From: JAPSGM01 sp036556985
GTDB taxonomy: Bacteria; Chloroflexota; Limnocylindria; QHBO01
DNA: 30,183 nucleotides
NCBI GenBank assembly: GCA_036556985.1
Contig: DATBIK010000062.1
Span: forward strand, 1-30,183
Reading direction: 5' to 3'
Shown in pieces: positions 22,038-29,222 of the stretch (positions are counted from its first letter, which is position 1; each line of letters opens with the position of its first letter). The position numbers and the translations under genes are program-made. The notes under the pieces were generated by a model. That model saw nothing but the letters and a program-made list of their open reading frames with translations, was not told the DNA's origin and made no database searches.

Positions 22038-22153
22038 GAATCGAGGACGTAATCGACCGGCACCCACGGGTCAGGCCGTCGCCAATGGAAGCTCGGGCCG
22101 GCGGCGACATTCATGGCCGATCCCGTCGGTCGTCATCCTCGATTCGCCTTTTT
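22038..22153 (+). terminator. Long branched/extended hairpin followed by T5
   Basis: GAATCGAGGA (22038-22047) pairs perfectly with TCCTCGATTC (22136-22145). Inside, CGACCG (22054-22059) pairs with CGGTCG (22127-22132), GGCC with GGCC, and GTCGCC (22078-22083) with GGCGAC (22103-22108). GCC and TTTTT (22149-22153) follow the outer stem. Read on the plus strand, this has the form of an intrinsic terminator for the gene ending at 21975, but it is far larger than usual and could be a structured RNA. Confidence 0.55.
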
Positions 22154-22155
22154 CA

Positions 22156-22207
22156 GGGGCCGTCGCCATTCCGGGACCCTCCGTACCGGTAGGCGACGGC
22201 CCCCTTT
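22156..22207 (+). terminator. Second terminator-like hairpin, 12-bp perfect stem
   Basis: GGGGCCGTCGCC (22156-22167) and GGCGACGGCCCC (22192-22203) are perfectly complementary around a 24-base loop, followed by CTTT. It lies between convergent genes and only two bases after the T-run of the previous element. The stem would also form in the carB transcript, where no U-tract follows. Confidence 0.65.
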
Positions 22208-22226
22208 CCTGCCCGGCCATCGAGCG

Positions 22227-22245
22227 GTGGCCGCCGATCGGCCAC
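22227..22245 (-). other. Short stem-loop downstream of carB
   Basis: GTGGCCG and CGGCCAC arms pair around a five-base loop, 60 bases past the carB stop. It is the first stem-loop met by the carB transcript. No U-tract follows. The rest of 21976-22305 shows no credible gene on either strand. Confidence 0.45.
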
Positions 22246-22305
22246 ACGGGCCGATGGGCCGAACGATTACCGGCCAGCGCGCGCGGCGGGATGGGCGAGA
22301 AGCGG

Positions 22306-25098
22306 TCAGGAGCCGTGCACGGCGGCCGCTTCGCGTGCCAGATCAAGGGCGATGTCGTAGCGGTCGCTGAGCCCCAGCACCTCGCCGGTGGAGCGCATCT
22401 CCGGCCCGAGCTCCGCGTCCACGCCCGGCAGCCGCCACAGCGATCCCACCGGCGCCTTCACCGCGACGAGCGGCGCGTCGGGCGCCAGCCCGGGCTCCAG
22501 GCCGACGTCGGCCAGCGAAGCGCCGAGCGCGCAGCGCACGGCATCGGCGACGACGTCGCGGCCGGTGGCCTTCGCCACGATCGGCACCGTGCGGCTGGCC
22601 CGCGGGTTCGCCTCGATGACGACCACCCGCTCCCCCGCCACGATCATCTGCACGTTGAGGATGCCGCGGATCCCGAGCGCCAGGGCGATGCGGCCGGCAA
22701 CGGCCGCCGCCCGCTCCTGGACCGAGCGCGCGAGCCCCTGCGGTGGGACGACGGCCGTCGAGTCGCCGGAGTGGACGCCCGGCGGGTCGAGCTGTTCGAG
22801 GATGCCCGGCACGCACCAGTCGGTGCCATCGGTGATGGCGTCGACATCGAGCTCCACGCCGTCGACGAGCTCGTCCACGCGGAGCGGCCAGCCGACCTCG
22901 GTCCGAAGCAGAGCGGCCACGTCCTCCTCGCCGCGTAAGACGGCGATGCCCCGGCCTCCGATGACCCATGACGGGCGCACGATGACCGGCAGGCCAAGCT
23001 GCCCGATCACGCGGCGCAGCGCATCCTCATCCCCGGCCAGCGCCCCACGCGGCCCCTCGATGCCAAGCTCGTCGAGGAGCTGCGCGAAGCGCTCCCGGTC
23101 CTCGGTCGTCTCGATCGCCGCGGCGGTGAGCCCGGCGATCGGCACATCGGCGTAGGCGAGGTCCTTGGCGAGGTCGATGGCGGTCTGGCCGCCGAAGGTG
23201 AGGACCACGTGTGGTGGCTCGCCGGTGAGCGCCCGCTCGTGGTCGATGACGTCGAGCACGCTCTCCGTGTCGAGTGGCTCGAAGTACAGCCGGCTGCAGG
23301 CGTCGTAGTCGGTCGACACCGTCTCGGGGTTGTTGTTCACGACCACCGCGTCGAGGCCCATTGCGCGGATGGCCCAGGCGGCCCGCACACTGCAGTAGTC
23401 GAACTCGATCCCCTGGCCGATGCGGATCGGCCCGGAGCCGACCACGATCACGCTGCGGCGGTCGGTGGGCGGCGGCACCTCCGGCAGCGCGTACGACGAG
23501 TAGAAGTACGGCGTCTCGGCGGGGAACTCGCCGGCGCAGGTGTCCACGCGCCGATAGGCGGGCGTGATCCCGGCCCGGACTCGGGCCCGGCGCACCGCGA
23601 CCGGCGGAACGCCCGACAGCGCCGCGATGTCAGCGTCGCCAAACCCGGCGCGCTTCGCGGCGAGCAGCGGCGCCCCAACCACCTCGCGCTCGGCGTCGAT
23701 GAGCTCGGCCAGCCGCTCGGTGAACCACGGGGCGATGCCCGTCGCCGCGCTGAGCGCGGCGGCATCGGCCCAGCCATGGCGGAGGAGGGCGACGAGGCGC
23801 CAGAGGCGGGTATCGGTCGGGGACAGGAAGGATTCGAGGTCGGCCGGCGCGGCGTCGGCCAGGCCCCAGGCCGGGTCCTCCCAGGTCCAGCCCCTGCCCC
23901 GTGGCTCGAGCGAGCGCACCGCCTTCAGCAGGGCCGGGCCGAACTCACGGTCGATGGCCATCGCCTCACCCGTGGCCTTCATCTGCACCCCGAGCCGCCG
24001 ATCCGCGGCGGGGAACTTGTCGAACGGCCAGCGCGGCAGCTTCACGACGACGTAGTCGACCGCCGGCTCGAAGGCCGCCGAATTCCCGCCCGTGGCCGGG
24101 TTCGGCAGCTCGTGGAGCCGCTTGCCGAGGCCGACCAGCGCGGCGACCCGCGCGATCGGGTAGCCGGTCGCCTTCGAGGCGAGCGCCGACGAACGGCTGA
24201 CCCGCGGGTTCACCTCGATGACCCGGTACTCGGACCCGTCCGGCGAGACGGCCAGCTGGACGTTGCAGCCACCCTCCAGGCGGAGGGCGCGAACGATGTT
24301 CAGCGCGCAGCGCCGGAGGCGCTGGACGACCGGGTCCGGCAGCGTCTGGATCGGTGCCACCACGATCGAGTCGCCGGTATGGACGCCCATGGGGTCCATG
24401 TTCTCCATGCCGCAGATCGCGATCGTCGTGTCGGCGGCGTCGCGGATCACCTCGAACTCGATCTCGTACCAGCCGAGCAGGCTGCGCTCGACGAGCACCT
24501 GTCCAATGGGGCTCGCCGCCAGCCCGTTCGCGATCCGCTCGCGCGCCTCGTCGAGGTCGTGGGCGAAGCCGCCGCCCCCGCCCCCGAGCGTGAAGGCCGG
24601 GCGCACGACGACCGGGGCATTCAGGTGCTCGACGAAGGCGAGGCCGTCCTCCAGCGACTCGACGACGGCGCTCTCCGGCACGGGCTCGCCGATCCGGGTC
24701 ACGAGGTCCCGGAACCCGCCGCGATCCTCCGCCGCACGCACCGCGGCCAGCGGCGTGCCGAGGACCCGCACCTCGTAGCGGTCGAGCACGCCCGCGTCGT
24801 CGAGGGCCACCGCCAGGTTGAGCCCGGTCTGGCCGCCGAGGGTCGGCAGCAGCGCGTCCGGCCGATGCTCTGCGATCACCCGTTCGACGTAAGCAGCCGA
24901 TAACGGGCCGATAAGCACCGTCCCGCCAACATCGGGGTCGGTCATCACGGTGGCCGGGTTCGAGTTCACGAGGATGGTCTCCACCCCTTCCCCCCGCAGG
25001 GCGAGGCAGGCCTGCACCCCGGCGTAGTCGAACTCGGCCGCCTGGCCGATGAGGATCGGTCCGGAGCCGATGACCAGGACCTTGCGAGGTGCCGTCAT
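22306..25098 (-). CDS. carB: Carbamoyl-phosphate synthase large subunit lacking the C-terminal allosteric domain
   Basis: With CarA, makes carbamoyl phosphate from bicarbonate, glutamine-derived ammonia and two ATP, for pyrimidines and arginine. The 930-aa product has both synthetase halves. The first starts VLVIGSGPILIGQAAEFDY and includes MGVHTGDSIVVAP and VIEVNPRVSRSSALASKATG. The second, from about residue 545, has VIVVGSGPIRIGQGIEFDY, VVNNNPETVSTDYD, PPGVHSGDSTAVVPP and VIEANPRASRTVP. It stops shortly after GPEMRSTGEVLGLSDRYD. Family members are usually about 1060-1080 aa with an MGS-like allosteric domain after that point; it is absent here, and no other frame downstream encodes it. The start ATG at 25098 overlaps carA by four bases. 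Confidence 0.97.
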   Translation of the reverse strand: MTAPRKVLVIGSGPILIGQAAEFDYAGVQACLALRGEGVETILVNSNPATVMTDPDVGGTVLIGPLSAAYVERVIAEHRPDALLPTLGGQTGLNLAVALDDAGVLDRYEVRVLGTPLAAVRAAEDRGGFRDLVTRIGEPVPESAVVESLEDGLAFVEHLNAPVVVRPAFTLGGGGGGFAHDLDEARERIANGLAASPIGQVLVERSLLGWYEIEFEVIRDAADTTIAICGMENMDPMGVHTGDSIVVAPIQTLPDPVVQRLRRCALNIVRALRLEGGCNVQLAVSPDGSEYRVIEVNPRVSRSSALASKATGYPIARVAALVGLGKRLHELPNPATGGNSAAFEPAVDYVVVKLPRWPFDKFPAADRRLGVQMKATGEAMAIDREFGPALLKAVRSLEPRGRGWTWEDPAWGLADAAPADLESFLSPTDTRLWRLVALLRHGWADAAALSAATGIAPWFTERLAELIDAEREVVGAPLLAAKRAGFGDADIAALSGVPPVAVRRARVRAGITPAYRRVDTCAGEFPAETPYFYSSYALPEVPPPTDRRSVIVVGSGPIRIGQGIEFDYCSVRAAWAIRAMGLDAVVVNNNPETVSTDYDACSRLYFEPLDTESVLDVIDHERALTGEPPHVVLTFGGQTAIDLAKDLAYADVPIAGLTAAAIETTEDRERFAQLLDELGIEGPRGALAGDEDALRRVIGQLGLPVIVRPSWVIGGRGIAVLRGEEDVAALLRTEVGWPLRVDELVDGVELDVDAITDGTDWCVPGILEQLDPPGVHSGDSTAVVPPQGLARSVQERAAAVAGRIALALGIRGILNVQMIVAGERVVVIEANPRASRTVPIVAKATGRDVVADAVRCALGASLADVGLEPGLAPDAPLVAVKAPVGSLWRLPGVDAELGPEMRSTGEVLGLSDRYDIALDLAREAAAVHGS

Positions 25099-26270
25099 GC
25101 CCGCGTCGCGTCGACCGCCAGATCGAAGACGCGCGCGGCGTCGATCGGGCCGGGCGCCCCCTCCGGGTGGAACTGGACCGAGGCGATCCTGCCCGACCCG
25201 TGGACGAGGCCCTCGACCGTCCCGTCGTTCAGGTCGCGGTGGCTGACCCGGTAGCCGGCTGCGGCGAGCGCCGCGTCGTCGAGGACGCCGACCTCGTGGT
25301 TGTGCGCGCCGATGTCCACCCGGCCGGCGGCCACGTCGAGCACGGCATGGTTGCCCCCGTGGTGGCCCACTGGCAGACGGCGAGTCCGTGCGCCGGCCGC
25401 GAGAGCAAGGAGCTGGTGGCCGAGACAGATGCCGAGGATCGGCGGCCCGCCGGCGACGGCGGCCCCGGCCATGTCGCGCACCGCGGCGATCTGCGGATCC
25501 ATGCGCGCCGGGTCGCCGGGGCCGGGCGACAGGACGACGAGATCGGGTTCATGCCCGCGCACGACCTCCGCGGTCGCATCCGGGGGGAGCACCGTGACGC
25601 GCAGGCCGCGGGCGGTGAGCGCGCGCAGCAGCGAGCGCTTCACCCCGTAGTCGACGAGGACGGCATGCCCGCGCGGGTCGCCGTCCGCCGGCAGGAGGTA
25701 TGGCTCCCGGGTCGCGACGCCGGCCACGTGGTCGACCGACTCCCACGAGGCGCTGGCCCGAGCCGCAGCCACCGCTGCACGCTCCGCCGCAAGCCGGTCG
25801 TCGCCCGACGCGATTGGGCGGATGACCGTGCGCCGCGCCGCGCCGCGCCGCAGCTCGAGCGTGATCGCGCGGGTATCGACGCCTTCGATGGCCGGCACAC
25901 CGGCGGCGGCGAGCAGCTCCTCCAGGCTGGCACCCGGGCCGTCGGGCGGGGTGACGAGGCGGGTGACGACGAGCGCTCGCAGCTGGACCCGCGACGACTC
26001 GAGCTCCTCGGCGGCGATCCGGTAGTTGCCGGCCATCGGATGGGTGAGGACGACGACCTGGCCCGCGTACGAGGGGTCGGTGAGGATCTCGCCCCAGCCC
26101 GTCGCGGCGGTCGTGAAGATGAGGTCACCCTCGGCGGCAACCGGCGCCCCGCGAAGCCGGCCGTGATGCACGGTCCCGCCCTCCAGGGCAAGGAGGCCGG
26201 GCACGGAAAACGACGCCGGCCGCCCGATGGCGGCTGGCGTCGTGTCGATGTCGCGCGGCAGGGTCTGCAT
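25095..26270 (-). CDS. carA: Carbamoyl-phosphate synthase small subunit (glutamine amidotransferase)
   Basis: Class I glutamine amidotransferase subunit that feeds ammonia to CarB. The 391-aa product has an N-terminal CarA domain (GEILTDPSYAGQVVVLTHP and GNYR; IEGVDTRAIT) and a C-terminal amidotransferase with nucleophile C282 in LGICLGHQLLALAAGA, the CarA-type VGHHGGNHAV, and H368/E370 in SVQFHPEG. The length is normal. The start ATG at 26270 has AAGGAG five bases upstream. The stop overlaps the carB start (ATGA), so the two are translated together, matching their 1:1 complex. Confidence 0.97.
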   Translation of the reverse strand: MQTLPRDIDTTPAAIGRPASFSVPGLLALEGGTVHHGRLRGAPVAAEGDLIFTTAATGWGEILTDPSYAGQVVVLTHPMAGNYRIAAEELESSRVQLRALVVTRLVTPPDGPGASLEELLAAAGVPAIEGVDTRAITLELRRGAARRTVIRPIASGDDRLAAERAAVAAARASASWESVDHVAGVATREPYLLPADGDPRGHAVLVDYGVKRSLLRALTARGLRVTVLPPDATAEVVRGHEPDLVVLSPGPGDPARMDPQIAAVRDMAGAAVAGGPPILGICLGHQLLALAAGARTRRLPVGHHGGNHAVLDVAAGRVDIGAHNHEVGVLDDAALAAAGYRVSHRDLNDGTVEGLVHGSGRIASVQFHPEGAPGPIDAARVFDLAVDATRA

Positions 26271-26318
26271 TCGTGCTCCTTGCCGGTCTCGCAGGGCCGG
26301 CGTTAAAGGACCACGGGG

Positions 26319-26324
26319 AGTCTA
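26319..26324 (-). promoter_or_regulatory. Possible -10 box of carAB
   Basis: TAGACT on the minus strand lies 48 bases upstream of the carA start, in the 59-base gap after the DUF4349 gene. No matching -35 is visible. A 5-bp GCCGG/CCGGC stem lies between it and the carA Shine-Dalgarno. The call is weak; carAB could instead be transcribed through from the DUF4349 gene. Confidence 0.3.
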
Positions 26325-26329
26325 GCGGA

Positions 26330-27292
26330 TCATCCCTCCGTTGCGGGTCCCGATTGCTCCGGTGTCGGGACGCGCCGGCGCATGGCGGGCGCGAGCCGCA
26401 TCCCGACCAGGACCAGGATGCCGACCAGGATCACCAACGGCAGCCCGAGGATGACGAGCCAGATCGCCGCCGCGGCGATCGCCTGGCCCAGTCCCACCAG
26501 GGCGGCAACGGCGTTGTCGAAGATCGCGCCCGGATCCCATGCCGACGCGGCCTCCTCGACCGGCGCGGCCGCCGGGACGAGGGTGACGGTCAGGGTCGCC
26601 AGGCTGGCCAGCTCGCTGAGCTGGTCGAGCTGCGCCTGGAGCTGCTCGATCTGCCCGCGCACCTCGTCGAGGCGGGCCTGGATGGTGAGGATGTCCTCGA
26701 TGTCGCTCGCCCGGTCGAGGAGGCTGCGGTACTGGATCTCCGACGCCTCGAGGTTGCGGATGCGCGCTTCGAGGTCGACCACGGAGCCGGTGACGTCCTG
26801 CTCGCGCGTGGCCTCGGCGGTCACCTCGGCATCGAGCTCGCGGAGCCGCTGGAGCGCGTCGTCGAAGCGGGCGGCAGGGATGCGCAGCGTGAGCGTCGCC
26901 GCGTCATCGGCCGTTCCGGCCTGGGATCCGCCGACGTACCCGCCCAGTTGGAGAGCCATGGCCCGCACCGAGCCGACGGTGCTCGCCACGGATTCGACCT
27001 CGAGCGTGATCTCGCCGGTCTTCACGATCTGGCGATCGGCAAGATCCTCGAAGGCGACGCCGCCGTCCTCGCCGCCAAGGTCGTCGCCTGGCGCGGGCGC
27101 CCCGCCCTCGTCCCCGCGGGCGTCCGGCTGCCCGACCGCCTCGCCGCCGTCCTGCGGCTCGAGTGCGACGCCGGCCCCGGATCCGCAGGCGGCCAGAACC
27201 AGGACCAGGAGGAAGATGAAGGCGCCGATGGTGATGGCGCGCCGTCGCGCGCCCGGGTGCGATCGGGTTCGATCGCCGTGACTGCGGGGCAT
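26330..27292 (-). CDS. DUF4349 lipoprotein
   Basis: A 320-aa envelope protein. A basic N-terminus and hydrophobic segment end in a lipobox LAAC (Cys36), so it is probably a lipid-anchored signal-peptidase-II substrate. After an acidic Gly-rich linker comes the DUF4349 domain (IVKTGEITLEVESVASTVGS, GGYVGGSQAG, LTLRIPAARFDDALQRL), then a coiled coil (about 190-235, with IQARLDEVRGQIEQLQAQLD), and a C-terminal membrane segment (LVILGLPLVILVGILVLVG) with a basic cytoplasmic tail. This plan is typical of DUF4349 proteins, whose role is unknown. ATG 27292 is chosen because GGAGG lies nine bases upstream; upstream in-frame starts would add residues before the signal sequence. Confidence 0.88.
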   Translation of the reverse strand: MPRSHGDRTRSHPGARRRAITIGAFIFLLVLVLAACGSGAGVALEPQDGGEAVGQPDARGDEGGAPAPGDDLGGEDGGVAFEDLADRQIVKTGEITLEVESVASTVGSVRAMALQLGGYVGGSQAGTADDAATLTLRIPAARFDDALQRLRELDAEVTAEATREQDVTGSVVDLEARIRNLEASEIQYRSLLDRASDIEDILTIQARLDEVRGQIEQLQAQLDQLSELASLATLTVTLVPAAAPVEEAASAWDPGAIFDNAVAALVGLGQAIAAAAIWLVILGLPLVILVGILVLVGMRLAPAMRRRVPTPEQSGPATEG

Positions 27293-27293
27293 T

Positions 27294-27306
27294 GGAGGAA
27301 CCCTCC
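27294..27306 (-). promoter_or_regulatory. Shine-Dalgarno in a short hairpin
   Basis: On the minus strand GGAGG-GTT-CCTCC forms a perfect 5-bp stem in which the ribosome-binding GGAGG pairs with a CCTCC just before the ATG at 27292. The stem could dampen initiation of the DUF4349 gene. It is short, so the effect is uncertain. Confidence 0.4.
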
Positions 27307-27363
27307 CGTGTGGCATCAGTACCGGCAAGACGCCGGTGCCGTTCATCTGGTGCCATGCCCGGG

Positions 27364-27369
27364 TAGCAT
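27364..27369 (+). promoter_or_regulatory. -10 box for a leaderless message at 27377
   Basis: TAGCAT on the plus strand ends seven bases before GTG 27377, and the intervening CTCCTTC holds no Shine-Dalgarno. It is the same hexamer and nearly the same spacing as at 3359-3371. No -35 is recognisable. Confidence 0.55.
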
Positions 27370-27376
27370 CTCCTTC

Positions 27377-28186
27377 GTGACCGAAGCCTCCAGGCAGATC
27401 AACCTCGACGACGAGGCCGCGCGCGCCAACCTCGCGCCGCACGAGTTCGATCGCGACTGGATCCGAGCGCATCTCGCCGAGGAGCGGGCCAAGGCCAGCC
27501 TGCTCGGCGAGATCCGCGAGGCGATCTTCGGCGCGCAGGACGGACTGGTGAGCACGCTGGCCGTGGTGAGCACGGTCGCCGGAGCGAGCGCGGAGCAGTT
27601 CCCGATCCTCATCGCCGGCATCGCGTCCGGGCTGGCGGGCGTGTTCAGCATGGCCGCCGGCGAGTACATGAGCAGCAAGTCCCAGCGCGAGATCTTCGAG
27701 GCGCAGCAGGCCGGCGAGCGCCAGGAGGTGGCCGAGCGGCCGGGGGAGGCCGAAGCCGAGATGGCCTTCATGTTCGCCGAGGATGGGCTCCCGGCCGAGG
27801 ACGCCGCGGAGGTGGCCCGGATCATCGCCCGCAACCCGCGCGTCCTCCTCAAGACGATGGTCGAGAAGGAGCTGGGCCTCACCGGGGAGCACTCCGAGGG
27901 GACGCCCCTCCAGGGCGCGGTCATCATGGGCGCCTCGTTCGGGCTGGGGGCGGTGGTCCCCATCATCCCCTACCTGCTGCTCGACATCGGCCTGGCGGTG
28001 TACTTCTCGGTGGCGGCGACCGCGGCGGTCCTGTTCGGCATCGGTGTCGTGAAGTCGCGTTGGACACGGCGCGGCTGGCTGCGCTCAGGGGCCGAGATCC
28101 TGGCCCTGGGAGCGGTGGCCGGTATTGCCGGCTACTTCTTCGGGAACCTGCTGCCCGGCCTGCTGGGCGTCCCGGCCGCCGCCTAG
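27377..28186 (+). CDS. VIT1/CCC1-family Fe2+/Mn2+ transporter
   Basis: A 269-aa membrane transporter of the VIT/CCC1 family, which moves Fe2+ or Mn2+ out of the cytosol by proton exchange. The first membrane helix begins at IREAIFGAQDGLVSTLAVVS, followed by the second helix with GLAGVFSMAAGEYMSSKSQ, both family hallmarks. A cytoplasmic acidic/Met region (EAEMAFMFAEDGLPAEDA) corresponds to the metal-binding domain between helices 2 and 3. Three more helices follow (VIMGASFGLGAVVPIIPYL and on). A 40-residue charged N-terminal region precedes the first helix. GTG at 27377 is chosen from the -10 position. The stop shares CTAG with the convergent PAP2 gene. Confidence 0.9.
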   Translation: MTEASRQINLDDEAARANLAPHEFDRDWIRAHLAEERAKASLLGEIREAIFGAQDGLVSTLAVVSTVAGASAEQFPILIAGIASGLAGVFSMAAGEYMSSKSQREIFEAQQAGERQEVAERPGEAEAEMAFMFAEDGLPAEDAAEVARIIARNPRVLLKTMVEKELGLTGEHSEGTPLQGAVIMGASFGLGAVVPIIPYLLLDIGLAVYFSVAATAAVLFGIGVVKSRWTRRGWLRSGAEILALGAVAGIAGYFFGNLLPGLLGVPAAA

Positions 28187-29184
28187 CCTGGCTCGGCGAC
28201 GGTGACCCGCCGCTGGCGGACCTCTCCCACGCGGCGCACGAGCGCCCACATGAGCGCGTATGCCGCGCTGGCGTAGGCGATCCCACCGATGACGTCGACC
28301 ACGTAGTGATCGGCGGTGTAGACGATCGTGAAGGTCACCGCCGCGAAGTAGCCGAAGCTCCACCACCCGGTGGCGCCGAACGCGCGGCGCAGGGTGAGGA
28401 AGGAGAGGAAGGCGAACGCCGCGTGGAGCGAGGGGAAGGCGGCCACCGGGTTCGCCGAGAGCGCGAGGAAGGCCACGTCGTAGAGCGACTCGCCGTCGAG
28501 GCCGATGCTGCCCACCACCGAGCTGAAGGCGTGCAGCTTGAGGTCCGAGATCGCCGGCTCGCCGGGCAGCGCGCTGATCTGCCCGGCCGCGGCCGCGTAC
28601 CACGGCGGCGCCACCGGCACGAGCAGGTACGTCACGAACCCGGCGAAGCTCAGGAGGATCAGCGCGATGAGGTACGGGTGGAACAGGACCCGCCGATACC
28701 GCCACAGCAGCACGGCGGTGAGCACCGGCAGGACGAAGTGGAAGTAGTAGACGACCGTTCCCGCCACCGCCAGCCAATCGGTGCCCGATGCGGGGTGCAG
28801 CCACCCCTGCAGCAGCGCGGTCGGCAGCTGCCCGCCGAACAGGGAGCGTTCGAGCCGCGCCACGTCGCCGACGTGGACCGGCATGCCGATGTCGTCCGCC
28901 AGGCCGCGCATGAGCTCGTAGGCGAGGAACAGCACGAGGAACGGCGTCCAGTCGCGAAGCGCGGCGAAACGGTGCCGCACCGCGATCACCCCCAGCAGCG
29001 CGACGGCCACGAGCAGGACGTCGGCGGTGAGCGGCACGCCCCGGACGACCGTGAGGAGCCCGACGAACCCCCCGTACAGCAGCGCGCCGCCGAGCAGCAG
29101 CCCATCGGTCCAGGCCGAGAGGTCGCCGTTCGGCTCGTCCGCGTCGCGTGTCGAGGCAGTGGCGCGCGCCGTCGTCTGCGCCAT
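28183..29184 (-). CDS. PAP2-family membrane phosphatase/phosphotransferase, paralogue 1
   Basis: A 333-aa polytopic membrane protein with about six to eight hydrophobic segments. It carries the PAP2 C2 motif as FPSLHAAFAFL (PSLH at 251-254) and C3 as YTADHYVVDVIGG (His293, Asp297). This is the PAP2_3/Aur1-like form, in which the C1 motif is diverged. Also notable are LAYELMRGLADDIG and FAGFVTYLLVPVAPPW, which the next gene shares. Likely a lipid-phosphate phosphatase or inositolphosphate-type transferase; the substrate is unknown. ATG 29184 is chosen because AGGAG lies five bases upstream. It lies 38 bases downstream of paralogue 2, probably in one operon. Confidence 0.9.
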   Translation of the reverse strand: MAQTTARATASTRDADEPNGDLSAWTDGLLLGGALLYGGFVGLLTVVRGVPLTADVLLVAVALLGVIAVRHRFAALRDWTPFLVLFLAYELMRGLADDIGMPVHVGDVARLERSLFGGQLPTALLQGWLHPASGTDWLAVAGTVVYYFHFVLPVLTAVLLWRYRRVLFHPYLIALILLSFAGFVTYLLVPVAPPWYAAAAGQISALPGEPAISDLKLHAFSSVVGSIGLDGESLYDVAFLALSANPVAAFPSLHAAFAFLSFLTLRRAFGATGWWSFGYFAAVTFTIVYTADHYVVDVIGGIAYASAAYALMWALVRRVGEVRQRRVTVAEPG

Positions 29185-29222
29185 GGGGGCTCCTGCGTGC
29201 TCGGTCCGCGCAGGATACGACG

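Noticed and set aside
21976..22192. Plus-strand frame continuing past the membrane protein gene (reads ARFLLLSAGEGRIEDVID)
   Set aside because: It looks protein-like for a short stretch, but it has no start codon with a ribosome site, no family match, and it dissolves into the hairpin region.
22071..22346. Minus-strand frame downstream of carB as a detached MGS domain
   Set aside because: The 91-codon translation shows none of the MGS-like sequence pattern, overlaps the carB end and crosses strong hairpins.
23209..24903. Long plus-strand open frame opposite carB (564 codons)
   Set aside because: It is antisense to the well-conserved carB and has no recognisable motif.
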